A DNA stretch of 64,000 nt, taken from contig CP018628.1 of NCBI GenBank assembly GCA_002271215.1, forward strand, positions 2,356,001 to 2,420,000, read 5' to 3'. The notes under the pieces are model-generated. The model ran no database searches. It had not been told where the DNA came from and was given only the letters and a program-made list of their open reading frames with translations. The position numbers and the translations under genes were made by a program. Every line of letters begins with the position of its first letter. Within the stretch, counting starts at the first letter, position 1. Of the stretch, positions 1 through 7,478 are shown piece by piece. The stretch comes from Lelliottia jeotgali. GTDB taxonomy: Bacteria; Pseudomonadota; Gammaproteobacteria; Enterobacterales; Enterobacteriaceae.

Positions 1-2
1 CC

Positions 3-1079
3 GCTCGACACGAGCAGACGGCAAAAACCGCCAAAACCTTGCTGAACTGGGTGAAAGAGACCCAAACGGCGGAAGAGTCAGCGTTGCCAGGCCTGGTATG
101 GGCGATTACTCCTCACGACGCGCGTTTCCACACTAAGCAAAATCTGGACGAGGCCGTGCAGCACCTGCTTGGCAAGCCCGGCCAGCGCTGGGGAACCTTG
201 CAAGCGCTGGACACGCATAGCATGCAGCGCGTGGTGGAGTGGCTGTCTCAGGCGACGCTTTCTACGCAGCGACAGTCTCGCCTGCTGGCCTTAAAAACCG
301 CGCAACAGCGAGAGCTTCACGCCCTGATGCAAAGCTATCTGGCACCGATCGCCGTCGAGCCAGGAACACAACGTACTCAGGCCGAAGCGATGGTGCGTTC
401 ACTTCAATCCAGCGCTGCTCGTCACGGCGAACTGCTGGAAGGACTGTTGCCTCCACTGAAAGCCTTCGAAACGCTGCTCGCCGTCCAACAACCGCGCGAA
501 GAGCAGGTTAATGGCCTGTTCACCGACGTTATTGATCTCTTTGCTGATAACACCAGCGACGGTCATGAGACATTCCACACCAAAGACAAAGCGCGTCTGG
601 CGCATCGCGTCTGGCTCAATCATCTGCGCCAGTGGAGCCGGAATGATGCGACAGCCCACCGGCTGGGGCTGGACATCTCCGTGCTGCCACAGATTGCCGA
701 TGCGCTGGCAATCAGCAGCTATCGCCTGAATCTCCCGCAACAATTGCAGCGCATTGTAGAAGCCGATAAAAGCAGTGCAGCGCAGTTACATGCTGCCATA
801 GGTAACTTCATCGGCTGGCTGGGTTACGCCGAAACACCGGTAGCCTCGCGTCCGGCAAGCCGCGTGCGCAAAGGACAGGCCATTTTCGTGACACCAGTGG
901 TCAGCAGCACAACGCCGAGACTGACCCGCCTGGGTGAGCAACCGGTGCATGCCGCCACCGTCTATGTTTACGACTGGCTGGTTGCGCTTTACACTCGCGC
1001 GATTGAGAACATGGGTTTTCAGCATCCACACGATATTCAGCCAGCAGCACGTCAGGCGTTACAAACGATTCTGCGCTAG
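3..1079 (+). CDS. SrfC-like virulence factor family protein (5' truncated by window edge)
   Basis: The reading frame is open from the first bases of the window with no stop upstream, so this is the C-terminal part (about 358 residues) of a larger protein. The sequence is helical and polar, with no membrane segment. The C-terminal part, including a motif like FVTPVVSS and the end AARQALQTILR, resembles the C-terminus of the SrfC (srfABC) family of putative enterobacterial effectors, whose biochemical role is not established. The family call is from recognition of the overall sequence, not from a catalytic motif. The in-frame TTG at 39 is unlikely to be the real start. Confidence 0.6.
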   Translation, partial: ARHEQTAKTAKTLLNWVKETQTAEESALPGLVWAITPHDARFHTKQNLDEAVQHLLGKPGQRWGTLQALDTHSMQRVVEWLSQATLSTQRQSRLLALKTAQQRELHALMQSYLAPIAVEPGTQRTQAEAMVRSLQSSAARHGELLEGLLPPLKAFETLLAVQQPREEQVNGLFTDVIDLFADNTSDGHETFHTKDKARLAHRVWLNHLRQWSRNDATAHRLGLDISVLPQIADALAISSYRLNLPQQLQRIVEADKSSAAQLHAAIGNFIGWLGYAETPVASRPASRVRKGQAIFVTPVVSSTTPRLTRLGEQPVHAATVYVYDWLVALYTRAIENMGFQHPHDIQPAARQALQTILR

Positions 1080-1086
1080 TCACTTT

Positions 1087-1112
1087 GACAGCCCGCCGCT
1101 TCGGGGGCTGTC
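1087..1112 (+). terminator. Hairpin after the srfC-like gene
   Basis: GACAGCCC and GGGCTGTC form an 8-bp stem just after the stop at 1079. The T-run after it is poor (TCTCC), so it may be a weak terminator or an mRNA-end hairpin. Confidence 0.4.
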
Positions 1113-1740
1113 TCCACTGTCCCGCTGTTAATCCCGTCCTTTAGGGTATCAGTGGAATCGTTCCGTTCACTTCCGTGCCTCTGCTTCCTGTCTGTTTCTC
1201 TACGGTGAACGTGTTAAGGGGGCTATCGCCGCCCCCTTAACAATCCCGGCTCCCGGCAAGGAAAATCGCCGCTTCGCGGTGCCTTCGTCTTATTCCTTCC
1301 GGCTGACGGGGACGGGCGCAGGTAACGTCCATGTAAGTCGCGCCCTCGACGCACATCCCTGTGCGTCGCCCCTGCCTCCAGTCAACGTCTCAGCGATTTT
1401 CAGCCGGACTCACGCTCCCTCAACCCTAACAGCTGCCTGAATGTGGCACCGGTGTTGGCTCCCCGCTGAAATCGGCGAACCGGAGGTCGGATGACAAGGG
1501 CTGGACGCCAGGGATGGCGGCCAGAGGCGAAACGAGACAGGGACGTCGAGTCGAGCCGACCGCAGGCAGCAGGCCGGGAGGTGAGCGCAGTGCGAAGCAC
1601 CGATTTCCTTAAGGGGCGCGGGGATTGACAAGGGGCCCGTGCAGGCCACTTGTCACGTTCACAGGTATTAGAGTGACTATGTTCTGATGAACATGAGGTG
1701 AACGGAACAATTTGAGTTGCTGAATAGAACATAAAGCACC
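1113..1740. other. GC-rich structured non-coding block
   Basis: No convincing gene is seen in these ~630 bases. The block is GC-rich and holds two strong hairpins: a perfect 10-bp stem at 1214-1223/1231-1240 (TTAAGGGGGC) and a 9-bp stem at 1347-1355/1360-1368 (CGACGCACA). Neither is followed by a T-run. Similar-looking intergenic blocks occur, to my recollection, in several Enterobacter and Klebsiella genomes, so a dispersed repeat or a structured RNA is possible. The remaining spacer to 1818 shows nothing recognisable. Confidence 0.45.
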
Positions 1741-1818
1741 CCTTTGACTTAGCACTGTGTATTTATACAGTCACGCGCAGCAGAATGCTATTTTGTCTTT
1801 AAAAACTGGAAGCGAGCT

Positions 1819-1992
1819 TCAGAAAAGCGAGATCAACAGCGCGACAGGGAAGCTCATCGGCCACGTGGAACCCACCAGAAATGCGCTCAGAAAACGAATG
1901 CGCTTGCGGTCTTTCGACAGGAACCAGGTTATCAGGGCGCAAATCGCGGCCATGACTGCGTAAAACACCAGCATTTTTTGATACAGCGTCAT
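1819..1992 (-). CDS. ortT: OrtT/GhoT-family small membrane toxin
   Basis: A 57-residue protein whose C-terminal half carries the family signature RIRFLSAFLVGSTWPMSFPV, shared by OrtT (YdcX) and GhoT. It has two hydrophobic segments (about residues 6-23 and 31-56). Family members act in the inner membrane, reducing proton motive force and ATP; OrtT is an orphan toxin linked to the stringent response. The 57-residue start matches the E. coli protein length; a longer start at 2037 would add 15 polar residues absent from the family. In E. coli the gene lies next to patD (ydcW). Here it is also the next conserved neighbour once the prophage and the yeaR-yoaG block are removed, which supports orthology. 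Confidence 0.88.
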   Translation of the reverse strand: MTLYQKMLVFYAVMAAICALITWFLSKDRKRIRFLSAFLVGSTWPMSFPVALLISLF

Positions 1993-2149
1993 TTTGTGCA
2001 CTCGATCGATAAAATAACCGCGCGCAATATGCGTCATATGTTGATACAGATCAAGTTTTAATGTTACACATTAACCACTAAAATCACATGGTTAATAACA
2101 TTTGAGTATTTTTTCCGTGCTAATCCCCTGCCTTTTCTACCTCTTTTAC

Positions 2150-2182
2150 TACTCCTTTAAAGTTGCATATTAAATGCACATT
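2150..2182 (+). promoter_or_regulatory. Predicted NsrR operator with a NarL heptamer upstream of yeaR
   Basis: Positions 2160-2182 match the 11-1-11 NsrR inverted repeat at about 19 of 23 positions (arms AAGTTGCATAT and AAATGCACATT around one base). TACTCCT at 2150-2156 fits the NarL heptamer TACYYMT. E. coli yeaR-yoaG is known to be NarL-activated by nitrate and repressed by NsrR, so the placement 60-90 bases upstream of yeaR makes sense. The NarL call is weaker because a good inverted partner heptamer is not seen. Confidence 0.65.
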
Positions 2183-2242
2183 TTGCACAATGGTTCTGTC
2201 AGGAAAGTGGTGTAATAACGGCAGGTTTTACAGGAGGAAAAT

Positions 2243-2569
2243 ATGTTACGCATTCCATCGAGTTGTATTCATACCCGTTCCACGCCTTTCTGGAACAAGG
2301 ACACCGCTCCTGCAGGCATTTTCCAGCGCCATCTTGATCGCGGCACGCGACCGGGCGTTTATCCCCGTTTATCCGTGAGCCAGGGGGCGATTCGTTACTT
2401 AGGCTATGCCGACGAATTCACGCCAGAGCCTGACAGCGAGCTCATCATCGAGGCCGGTCATTTCGGTGTTTTCCCACCCGAAAAATGGCATCACATCGAA
2501 ACGATGACCGACGATACTGTGTTCAACGTCGATTTTTTTGTTGAACCTGAAGTTTTGAAATCTCTTTGA
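2243..2569 (+). CDS. yeaR: YeaR, DUF1971 cupin-like protein
   Basis: A 108-residue protein of the DUF1971/TehB-like cupin family, close to E. coli YeaR over its whole length (shared stretches such as HTRSTPFWNK, GTRPGVYPRLSV and FPPEKWH). The molecular function is unknown; in E. coli the gene is nitrate/nitrite- and NO-induced and the family is linked to tellurite and nitrosative stress. It is slightly shorter at the C-terminus than E. coli YeaR (119). An AGGAGG-type site lies just before the ATG. It heads a three-gene operon with a paralogue and yoaG. Confidence 0.9.
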   Translation: MLRIPSSCIHTRSTPFWNKDTAPAGIFQRHLDRGTRPGVYPRLSVSQGAIRYLGYADEFTPEPDSELIIEAGHFGVFPPEKWHHIETMTDDTVFNVDFFVEPEVLKSL

Positions 2570-2597
2570 ACAGCTGAACGCTTATAAGGAACTCCAC

Positions 2598-2951
2598 ATG
2601 CTACGTATTCCTGAAAATTTTGTTCACACTCGCGCCACCCCTTTCTGGAACAAAGATTCTGCACCGAAGGCCCTTTTCACTCACCACAACACCAAAGCGG
2701 GCGTGTATGGCCGCCTGTCGGTAATGCAAGGTGCGGTGAAATACTTGGGTTTCCCGGATGCTGACGCCACCGAACCCGATCTGGAACTCATTATCGAAGC
2801 GGGTTCTTTTGGCATTTCGCCGCCGCAAAAATGGCACCGCATTGAGCTTCTGACCGACGATACGTATTTCAGTATTGATTTCTTCGCCGATCCACAGGCA
2901 ACCCTGGAAGGTGCGGGCCTGGGTAGAGTCGTTAATACACATAAGGAGTAA
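2598..2951 (+). CDS. Second YeaR-like DUF1971 protein (tandem paralogue)
   Basis: A 117-residue paralogue of the preceding gene, 28 bases downstream and behind an AAGGA site. The shared core includes LRIP, HTR, TPFWNKD, GVY, RLSV, KYLG and PP.KWH. It keeps the longer C-terminal tail typical of the 119-residue E. coli YeaR. E. coli has one yeaR, so this is a duplication or retained paralogue. Function is inferred only from the family and operon: a small cytosolic cupin-like stress protein under NsrR/NarL control. Confidence 0.85.
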   Translation: MLRIPENFVHTRATPFWNKDSAPKALFTHHNTKAGVYGRLSVMQGAVKYLGFPDADATEPDLELIIEAGSFGISPPQKWHRIELLTDDTYFSIDFFADPQATLEGAGLGRVVNTHKE

Positions 2952-2955
2952 AATC

Positions 2956-3138
2956 ATGGGCAAGGCAACGTATACCGTCACCGTGACGAACAACAGTAAC
3001 GGCGTGTCGGTAGATTACGAGACACAAGCCCCGATGGAGCTTTTAATCCCCGACGTCGCCGCCGATGTCGTGAAAGATCTGGTCAATACCGTGCGCGCGT
3101 ATGACACAGAAAATGAGCATGATGTGTGCGGATGGTAG
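2956..3138 (+). CDS. yoaG: YoaG, small conserved protein of the yeaR operon
   Basis: A 60-residue protein nearly identical to E. coli YoaG (begins MGKATYTVTVTNNSNGVSVD, ends EHDVCGW). It starts 4 bases after the preceding stop, behind AAGGAG. E. coli YoaG forms a small dimeric fold of unknown function and is co-transcribed with yeaR. The reading frame is complete with no oddities. Confidence 0.93.
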   Translation: MGKATYTVTVTNNSNGVSVDYETQAPMELLIPDVAADVVKDLVNTVRAYDTENEHDVCGW

Positions 3139-3143
3139 AAAAA

Positions 3144-3308
3144 TGCCGGGTGGCGGTTTCGCCTTACCCAGCCTACAAATGAAGGGTTTCGTAGGCCCGG
3201 TAAGCGAAGCGCCACCGGGCGAAGTCTGGTGCGGGGCCAACTAAAAGCCGGGTGGCGGCTGCGCCTTACCCGGCCTACGGAATTGATGCGTTTTTTGCCG
3301 GGCGGCAC
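3144..3308. repeat. REP/BIME cluster
   Basis: Three REP (palindromic unit) copies alternate in orientation: 3144-3175 (GCCGGGTGGCGG..TTACC), an inverted copy near 3191-3220 (GTAGGCCCGG..GCCACCGGGC) and 3247-3278. A fourth half-copy ends at 3308, against the prophage attachment site. This is the typical arrangement of REP elements after an enterobacterial operon; here they follow yoaG. Confidence 0.85.
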
Positions 3309-3324
3309 TAGTGTTTAATCATCA
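3309..3324. other. attL, left prophage attachment site
   Basis: TAGTGTTTAATCATCA matches 35398-35413 (TAGTGTTTTATCATCA) at 15 of 16 positions. The right copy is the 3' end of patD and lies just beyond the integrase gene. The left copy marks the change from REP-containing chromosome to phage sequence. The exact crossover point inside the core cannot be fixed from one lysogen. Confidence 0.65.
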
Positions 3325-3620
3325 TGTGCGGCATCTTTTTGGCGATCTGAGTTGAAGTAAGTCAGAAGCTAGGTAAAACCAAAGTATTAGCGCAAGACGA
3401 ATCACTGCCTTATTGGGTTTTGAGTTGTTTTGCGCTAATTTTTTGCCCCAACCATGCCCCACCACCTCAACTTTGCGTAGCTCCTTCCAGTTTCGCATCT
3501 CATCTCTTTACCACCTCAACAACTCATATCATCATGGCCAGGCTTAAATCATAGAGTTTACGGTGCGCACCTCTTTTTCTCCCTGCCCTATACTTTCAGT
3601 CTGACTGGCTGGAGGTTTCT
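3325..3620. other. Prophage left-end spacer, no gene seen
   Basis: About 300 bases between attL and the first phage gene. There is an imperfect inverted pair around TTAGCGCAA (3389) and TTGCGCTAA (3430), suggestive of a terminator or arm-type site, and a TATACT -10-like hexamer at 3589-3594 before the SRAP gene. No open frame of note. Confidence 0.4.
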
Positions 3621-4289
3621 ATGTGTGGACGTTTCTCACAATCAATGACCCGCGATGATTATCTGGCACTTTTGGCGGATGAAGCTGATCGCGACATCCC
3701 CTATGACCCTGAACCGATTGGCCGGTACAACGTTGCGCCAGGCACCAAAGTCCTGCTACTAAGCGAACGCGATGAGCAGTTGCATCTCGATCCGGTCCTA
3801 TGGTCATACGCTCCAGGATGGTGGGATAAAGCCCCATTGATTAACGCGCGGGTCGAAACGGCAGCCACCAGCAGAATGTTTAAACCTCTCTGGCAGCATG
3901 GCCGGGCGATTTGTTTTGCTGACGGCTGGTTTGAGTGGAAGCGTGAAGGCGATAAGAAACAGCCCTACTTCATTCACCATGCCGACGGCCAGCCAATATT
4001 CATGGCAGCGATCGGCAGCACGCCATTTGAACGCGGTGACGAAGCCGAAGGTTTTCTCATAGTGACATCTGCAGCTGATAAGGGCCTGGTTGATATTCAT
4101 GACCGGCGGCCATTGGTGCTGTTACCAGAAGCCGCCCGGGAATGGATGAGGCAGGACATCGGCGGGAAAGAAGCTGAAGAGATAGTCGCTGATGGCGTCG
4201 TTCCCGCAGACAAGTTTATCTGGCACGCCGTGACGCGTGCCGTGGGGAATGTGAAGAATCAGGGGCCGGAAATGATTGCAGAGATATGA
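3621..4289 (+). CDS. SOS response-associated peptidase family protein (SRAP, YedK-like)
   Basis: A 222-residue SRAP/HMCES-family protein, very close to E. coli YedK over its full length. Catalytic Cys2 (MCGRFSQS), the N-A-R-V-E-T segment near residue 75, the FEWKR segment near 107 (active-site Glu) and the H-D-R-R-P motif near 160 are all present. SRAP proteins form a thiazolidine crosslink to abasic sites in single-stranded DNA and shield them. Cys2 implies removal of Met1. Here it sits at the phage left end, opposite to the tail operon, as a moron-type cargo gene (host-derived, inferred). A ribosome site CTGGAGG precedes it. Confidence 0.9.
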   Translation: MCGRFSQSMTRDDYLALLADEADRDIPYDPEPIGRYNVAPGTKVLLLSERDEQLHLDPVLWSYAPGWWDKAPLINARVETAATSRMFKPLWQHGRAICFADGWFEWKREGDKKQPYFIHHADGQPIFMAAIGSTPFERGDEAEGFLIVTSAADKGLVDIHDRRPLVLLPEAAREWMRQDIGGKEAEEIVADGVVPADKFIWHAVTRAVGNVKNQGPEMIAEI

Positions 4290-4607
4290 TCACACCACCC
4301 CGCTATCTTCCCTCATCCGGTTAATGGTGTGCGTCACTACTCCGTGCACCACGACATCATTTAGTGCTTCCCCCTCAATCGCATCACCATCCTCTGTTAT
4401 TAACGCCGAACCCATTAACCTGACGAAGTGGTTACGTCCGTCATACGTAGCCAGAACTACCCCACCCGACTCAGGCTTCAACGATATGTTGATGACCGCC
4501 CAGCCGCAGTTGGTTTCTATAACGCGGCAGTTCATATCGATGTCGCATAGCTTATTGATCGTTAGTCTGTCTTCTACATAATCGGTTGCAGGTGATGGGA
4601 ATCCCAT
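4290..4607 (-). CDS. UmuD'-like protein lacking the catalytic serine
   Basis: A 105-residue protein that begins MGFPSPATDYVEDRLTINKL, matching UmuD from Gly25, the residue after the Cys24-Gly25 self-cleavage site. The C-terminus (GVVTHTINRMR) matches the end of UmuD (GVVIHVVKAMR). The central part keeps beta-strand spacing (VVLATYDGRNHFVRLM) but the GDSM serine and the catalytic lysine are missing. It looks like a permanently processed, protease-dead UmuD' homologue, in the manner of P1 HumD but more degenerate. Its start overlaps the stop of the upstream gene (TAATG), so the two are translationally coupled under an SOS box. No umuC is present. Effect on pol V or RecA is inference. Confidence 0.6.
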   Translation of the reverse strand: MGFPSPATDYVEDRLTINKLCDIDMNCRVIETNCGWAVINISLKPESGGVVLATYDGRNHFVRLMGSALITEDGDAIEGEALNDVVVHGVVTHTINRMREDSGVV

Positions 4608-4846
4608 TAGTAGACCCTCCCCATATTGCGGAGTATCCAGTACCGGTTCTCGCTAAAGTCCGGCGTCTTGTCGCAGAAGTCGGTCTGGTTGCGCTCAATC
4701 CACTGGTTCGCCTCCGCCTGACTAAAGTGCCAGTTGGCGCTTCTAAGCTCACGGATGAAGTCGTCTGTATGAAGGTAGCGATAGCCCTTCTGGCTGATCT
4801 GCACCGCAGAGATGAACGCAGCGGTGATGTCTGGTTTTCGAGGCAT
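4607..4846 (-). CDS. Small SOS-controlled prophage protein, function unknown
   Basis: A 79-residue protein (starts MPRKPDIT) of a type I associate with enterobacterial prophages beside umuD-like genes. No named domain is recognised. It is basic at the start, with an aromatic-rich C-terminus (ENRYWILRNMGRVY). It is the first gene of a two-gene operon; a perfect CTGT-N8-ACAG LexA core lies about 20 bases upstream of its ATG, so expression in DNA damage is expected. Its stop overlaps the next start. Confidence 0.7.
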   Translation of the reverse strand: MPRKPDITAAFISAVQISQKGYRYLHTDDFIRELRSANWHFSQAEANQWIERNQTDFCDKTPDFSENRYWILRNMGRVY

Positions 4847-4863
4847 GATCCCATCCCAATAAT

Positions 4864-4883
4864 AACTGTACTTATATACAGTA
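4864..4883 (-). promoter_or_regulatory. LexA (SOS) box
   Basis: AACTGTACTTATATACAGTA contains a perfect CTGT-N8-ACAG core (4866-4881) with an AT-rich centre, located directly upstream of the minus-strand gene starting at 4846. It controls the two-gene UmuD'-like operon. Confidence 0.85.
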
Positions 4884-4933
4884 TTGCTTATAGGTGCTGT
4901 CGATCAAGTGCTGGGAACGCTTGTCCCTTCTTG

Positions 4934-6097
4934 CTACTGAGTATCTGTATGATTTCCTTCATCCGGTTCAGAAGTATTTTTATCACTCTCACCAGATTTC
5001 CCCCTTGCTTGCCCCTCCAGTACCGAAAGCCTTTTACTAAGCACCTGAATTGCACATAACGCATCAAGCAGAAGAGGATTACTGTCCAGCACTATACGTT
5101 CACGGGTATTCCCTTCATCGTCAAAAGGTTCGGATGTATGTTTCACGTATGCCGGATCAATGGTTTCAATCTGTTGTGCTATAACTCCCCTGCGCGTTCT
5201 CTCCTGCTCATCATCGTTAAATACAAATGTAACCAGATCCATTGACTCAATGTTTTGCAACGACTGAATGCCATCATATGGCTTGATATCATGTTTATAG
5301 TTGCGGTCTGACGTCCCCATCAGCGCAATCGAGCCTGAGGTTGTCGGGAAATAAATGACAGCCTGATTTGTGGCGCTTGAACCATCACCAAAGCGTCGAA
5401 TATAAAATGTTCTTGAGCCATCAATCTCGTTACCAAATAAAACTGTTTTCCCAACTACGGCCCCGTCAGCCCCAGTAGACATCATTTGCATAACAGGGAA
5501 GTTAAATCGTAGCAAAAAGTTGTTTGTGCACGTTTGAGCACCTGACCACGTATTAGCTCCTGACATTAAAGGAATAAAATCCCCCGACGTACCGATGTCC
5601 TTTATCGCACTAGTTCCTAAACTAAGGTTTTTTCGAGCGGCATCTTTATCGGACAAATCAGACAAGTTCTGAATTTTATCAAGCTTTCCAGTGATTGTAG
5701 TGGCAATGCCATTCCAGGCCGGACCGCTCCAGGTTGAACCATCAGGTAGTTTTACAGTAACCGTTCCGGTCCCGCTAAAAATACTTTGCCAGTTCTGCTT
5801 GTCATAGTTCATCCCTCGCAGGGCCTCAGCACTTTGCGCCACCAGCGCCGCAGTTACCATATTAAGTGCAACACGCGGTACAGCAGACCATGCCGCTCCT
5901 GATTGTGTTGGCCCGGTGTAGTTGCTGACCAGCACCAGCGAAGTATTACTGTTTACTGTCTTTATCGGTAGCGTGTAAGGAACACCGCCTACGGTCACAA
6001 CGATGAAATCACCAGCAGCCAGATCGGTCGTAAACGTTGTGCCTGCGCCAGTCACCGCCGCAGAATTATTGGTAAGGGTTAAAGTTCCGGCAGACAT
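4934..6097 (-). CDS. Phage tail fibre protein with C-terminal S74 chaperone/peptidase domain
   Basis: A 387-residue fibre-type protein. Start at 6097 is chosen because CAGGAG lies 6 bases upstream and the next residues (MSAGTLTLTNNSAAVTG) match phage tail protein N-termini. The middle is beta-rich with an attachment-like region. The C-terminal ~110 residues form a peptidase S74 intramolecular chaperone domain beginning SDRNYKHDIKPYDG; the Ser-Asp pair there is the usual self-cleavage site, releasing the chaperone after trimerisation. It is the last gene of the late operon and probably contributes to host recognition. Confidence 0.82.
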   Translation of the reverse strand: MSAGTLTLTNNSAAVTGAGTTFTTDLAAGDFIVVTVGGVPYTLPIKTVNSNTSLVLVSNYTGPTQSGAAWSAVPRVALNMVTAALVAQSAEALRGMNYDKQNWQSIFSGTGTVTVKLPDGSTWSGPAWNGIATTITGKLDKIQNLSDLSDKDAARKNLSLGTSAIKDIGTSGDFIPLMSGANTWSGAQTCTNNFLLRFNFPVMQMMSTGADGAVVGKTVLFGNEIDGSRTFYIRRFGDGSSATNQAVIYFPTTSGSIALMGTSDRNYKHDIKPYDGIQSLQNIESMDLVTFVFNDDEQERTRRGVIAQQIETIDPAYVKHTSEPFDDEGNTRERIVLDSNPLLLDALCAIQVLSKRLSVLEGQARGKSGESDKNTSEPDEGNHTDTQ

Positions 6098-6117
6098 GCG
6101 CACTCCTGTTATCGGGT

Positions 6118-6142
6118 ATAAAAAAACCCGCCGAAGCGGGTT
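6118..6142 (-). terminator. Rho-independent terminator after cor
   Basis: On the minus strand AACCCGC-TTCG-GCGGGTT is followed by a T-run (plus-strand A's at 6118-6126). It lies immediately after the cor stop codon at 6144. Confidence 0.85.
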
Positions 6143-6143
6143 A

Positions 6144-6389
6144 TTATTTTTTAGGTTGGATACAACTCGAAGAGATGAAGTTATTTTTACTAACCCAGCG
6201 CCAGCCAAACGGATATCCGGCGCGGTACTCCGTCTGGTTGTTTTGTTTGCGAACGCCATAAATCTGAACGGTATTTTCCTGACCGCCAATGATGGCCGTG
6301 GCGCTGCAAATCGATTCCTGTTTCTCAAGTACACCAGCGCAACCAGACAGCATGATAGCGCCAGCCACACAAATAATTAGCTTATTCAT
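6144..6389 (-). CDS. cor: Cor-like phage exclusion lipoprotein
   Basis: An 81-residue lipoprotein: hydrophobic signal with lipobox IMLSGC, then a short Cys-containing domain with VQIYGVRKQNN and GYPFGWRWVSKNNFI. This matches the Cor family of phages phi80, N15, T1 and ES18. Cor is exported to the outer membrane of lysogens and blocks the FhuA receptor, preventing superinfection and particle loss. The start at 6389 (MNKLII) gives a proper signal peptide. Its position between tail fibre genes, with its own terminator, suggests separate expression from the lysogen. Confidence 0.82.
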   Translation of the reverse strand: MNKLIICVAGAIMLSGCAGVLEKQESICSATAIIGGQENTVQIYGVRKQNNQTEYRAGYPFGWRWVSKNNFISSSCIQPKK

Positions 6390-6500
6390 TTTGATGGTAT
6401 CCAAAGGTATTCATGAGGATAGACGATACCAACACTAACCTGATGGGTATAATTGATTAGATAGATCAATTACTTGATATTGATCGCTCAAAACGATCAA

Positions 6501-7175
6501 TCAGTCATAGGCAGCTGTATTTATCGCAGTCAATGAGATGCCGGTATTTGTCCCGCCGCCCGGTGAACCTGTACCGGTTGAGGTTCCTCCAGCGTTTATC
6601 CTCGTATTAGTCCCGTCAAATCTGCATGCCGAATATGCATTGATTGTGTAAACAGTAGGAGGCTGGGTGGAATTATTCACGATTATGGTCTGACCAAGCT
6701 GTGCAGGCGCGACAGCCCATGACCCGCTCAGCGTCTGGTCAATGTTAATCCCGCCGTTTGTACCGTGTGTACCGACTGTTTGCAAGTCTGACAACACGCG
6801 AGACTCATTGGTCAGCACAAGTTTTGCGGTGGCATCCCATATAGCAAATCCCCATTTCGGTAATGTCTGCGGAAATACGGCAAACACGTATACCGTCAGG
6901 GTAAAGCTCTGGTTATAGGGGTTAACCCCGCCAACATATATGTTGCCACCATTCCTGTAAGACATAACAGGCGTCGGCTGTGCTGTGTTAGTGGTTTTAA
7001 TAAATACCATAACAGGATAACCAGCGTTCAATGCAATATTCTGTGCAACCTGCTGAGAACTGCCGTTAGCGGATGAATTAAAGGTGTACTTTCCATAAAG
7101 ACAAAAAGGCGTTGATTGTGGCGTAACAAAGGGATTCCCGTTGTCCATTAATATCATCGCGCCAAATTCGGCCAT
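6501..7175 (-). CDS. Phage tail-tip/fibre-associated protein, unknown function
   Basis: A 224-residue beta-rich protein. The C-terminus is Gly/Thr/Ser-rich (about residues 195-212), like a flexible linker. No named domain is certain. It lies in the late operon between J and the S74 fibre, sharing the start/stop junction at 7175 with the upstream small protein. The likely role is as a tail-tip accessory or fibre base component, by position. Confidence 0.6.
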   Translation of the reverse strand: MAEFGAMILMDNGNPFVTPQSTPFCLYGKYTFNSSANGSSQQVAQNIALNAGYPVMVFIKTTNTAQPTPVMSYRNGGNIYVGGVNPYNQSFTLTVYVFAVFPQTLPKWGFAIWDATAKLVLTNESRVLSDLQTVGTHGTNGGINIDQTLSGSWAVAPAQLGQTIIVNNSTQPPTVYTINAYSACRFDGTNTRINAGGTSTGTGSPGGGTNTGISLTAINTAAYD

Positions 7176-7477
7176 TATACTTTCTCCATGAAAACAACTA
7201 CTTCACACTTTGAGGCCGGGTAATTCCCCAGGCCTACAGCAGACGCAGTTGTTACGGTAATAGTGTTCCCTGACGCTACGATTCGTCGGCCCACGCTGCT
7301 TCCTCCTTCATCAAGTGAAAGAACAAAGCCGACTTTCATTCCAGAGGGCACCGTAAAAGACCAACTGCCGGAGTTCTGTCCGGCAGTCAGTTGTATACGC
7401 CCAACAACGGAAACAGGCTTGATGCCATAGTTATTGGGTTTTCCCGACGCATCCCAGGTTTGTATTCCGTAAGCCAT
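7175..7477 (-). CDS. Small phage tail-tip protein, unknown function
   Basis: A 100-residue protein beginning MAYGIQTWDASGKPNNYGIKP. The N-terminus (GIQTWDASG) is a recurring motif of short proteins encoded after gpJ in N15- and HK022-like phages. It begins 2 bases after the J stop and overlaps the following gene by one base, so it is part of the same translational chain. Confidence 0.6.
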   Translation of the reverse strand: MAYGIQTWDASGKPNNYGIKPVSVVGRIQLTAGQNSGSWSFTVPSGMKVGFVLSLDEGGSSVGRRIVASGNTITVTTASAVGLGNYPASKCEVVVFMEKV

Positions 7478-7478
7478 A

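Noticed and set aside
1400..1732. Open frames on the minus strand in the GC-rich block
   Set aside because: Low-complexity, Arg/Pro/Ser-rich translations with no ribosome site; they overlap the hairpins and look like chance frames in GC-rich DNA.
4276..4581. Plus-strand frame overlapping the UmuD'-like gene
   Set aside because: Antisense shadow: no ribosome site, Ser/Thr-rich translation, and the opposite strand has a coherent coupled operon with an SOS box.
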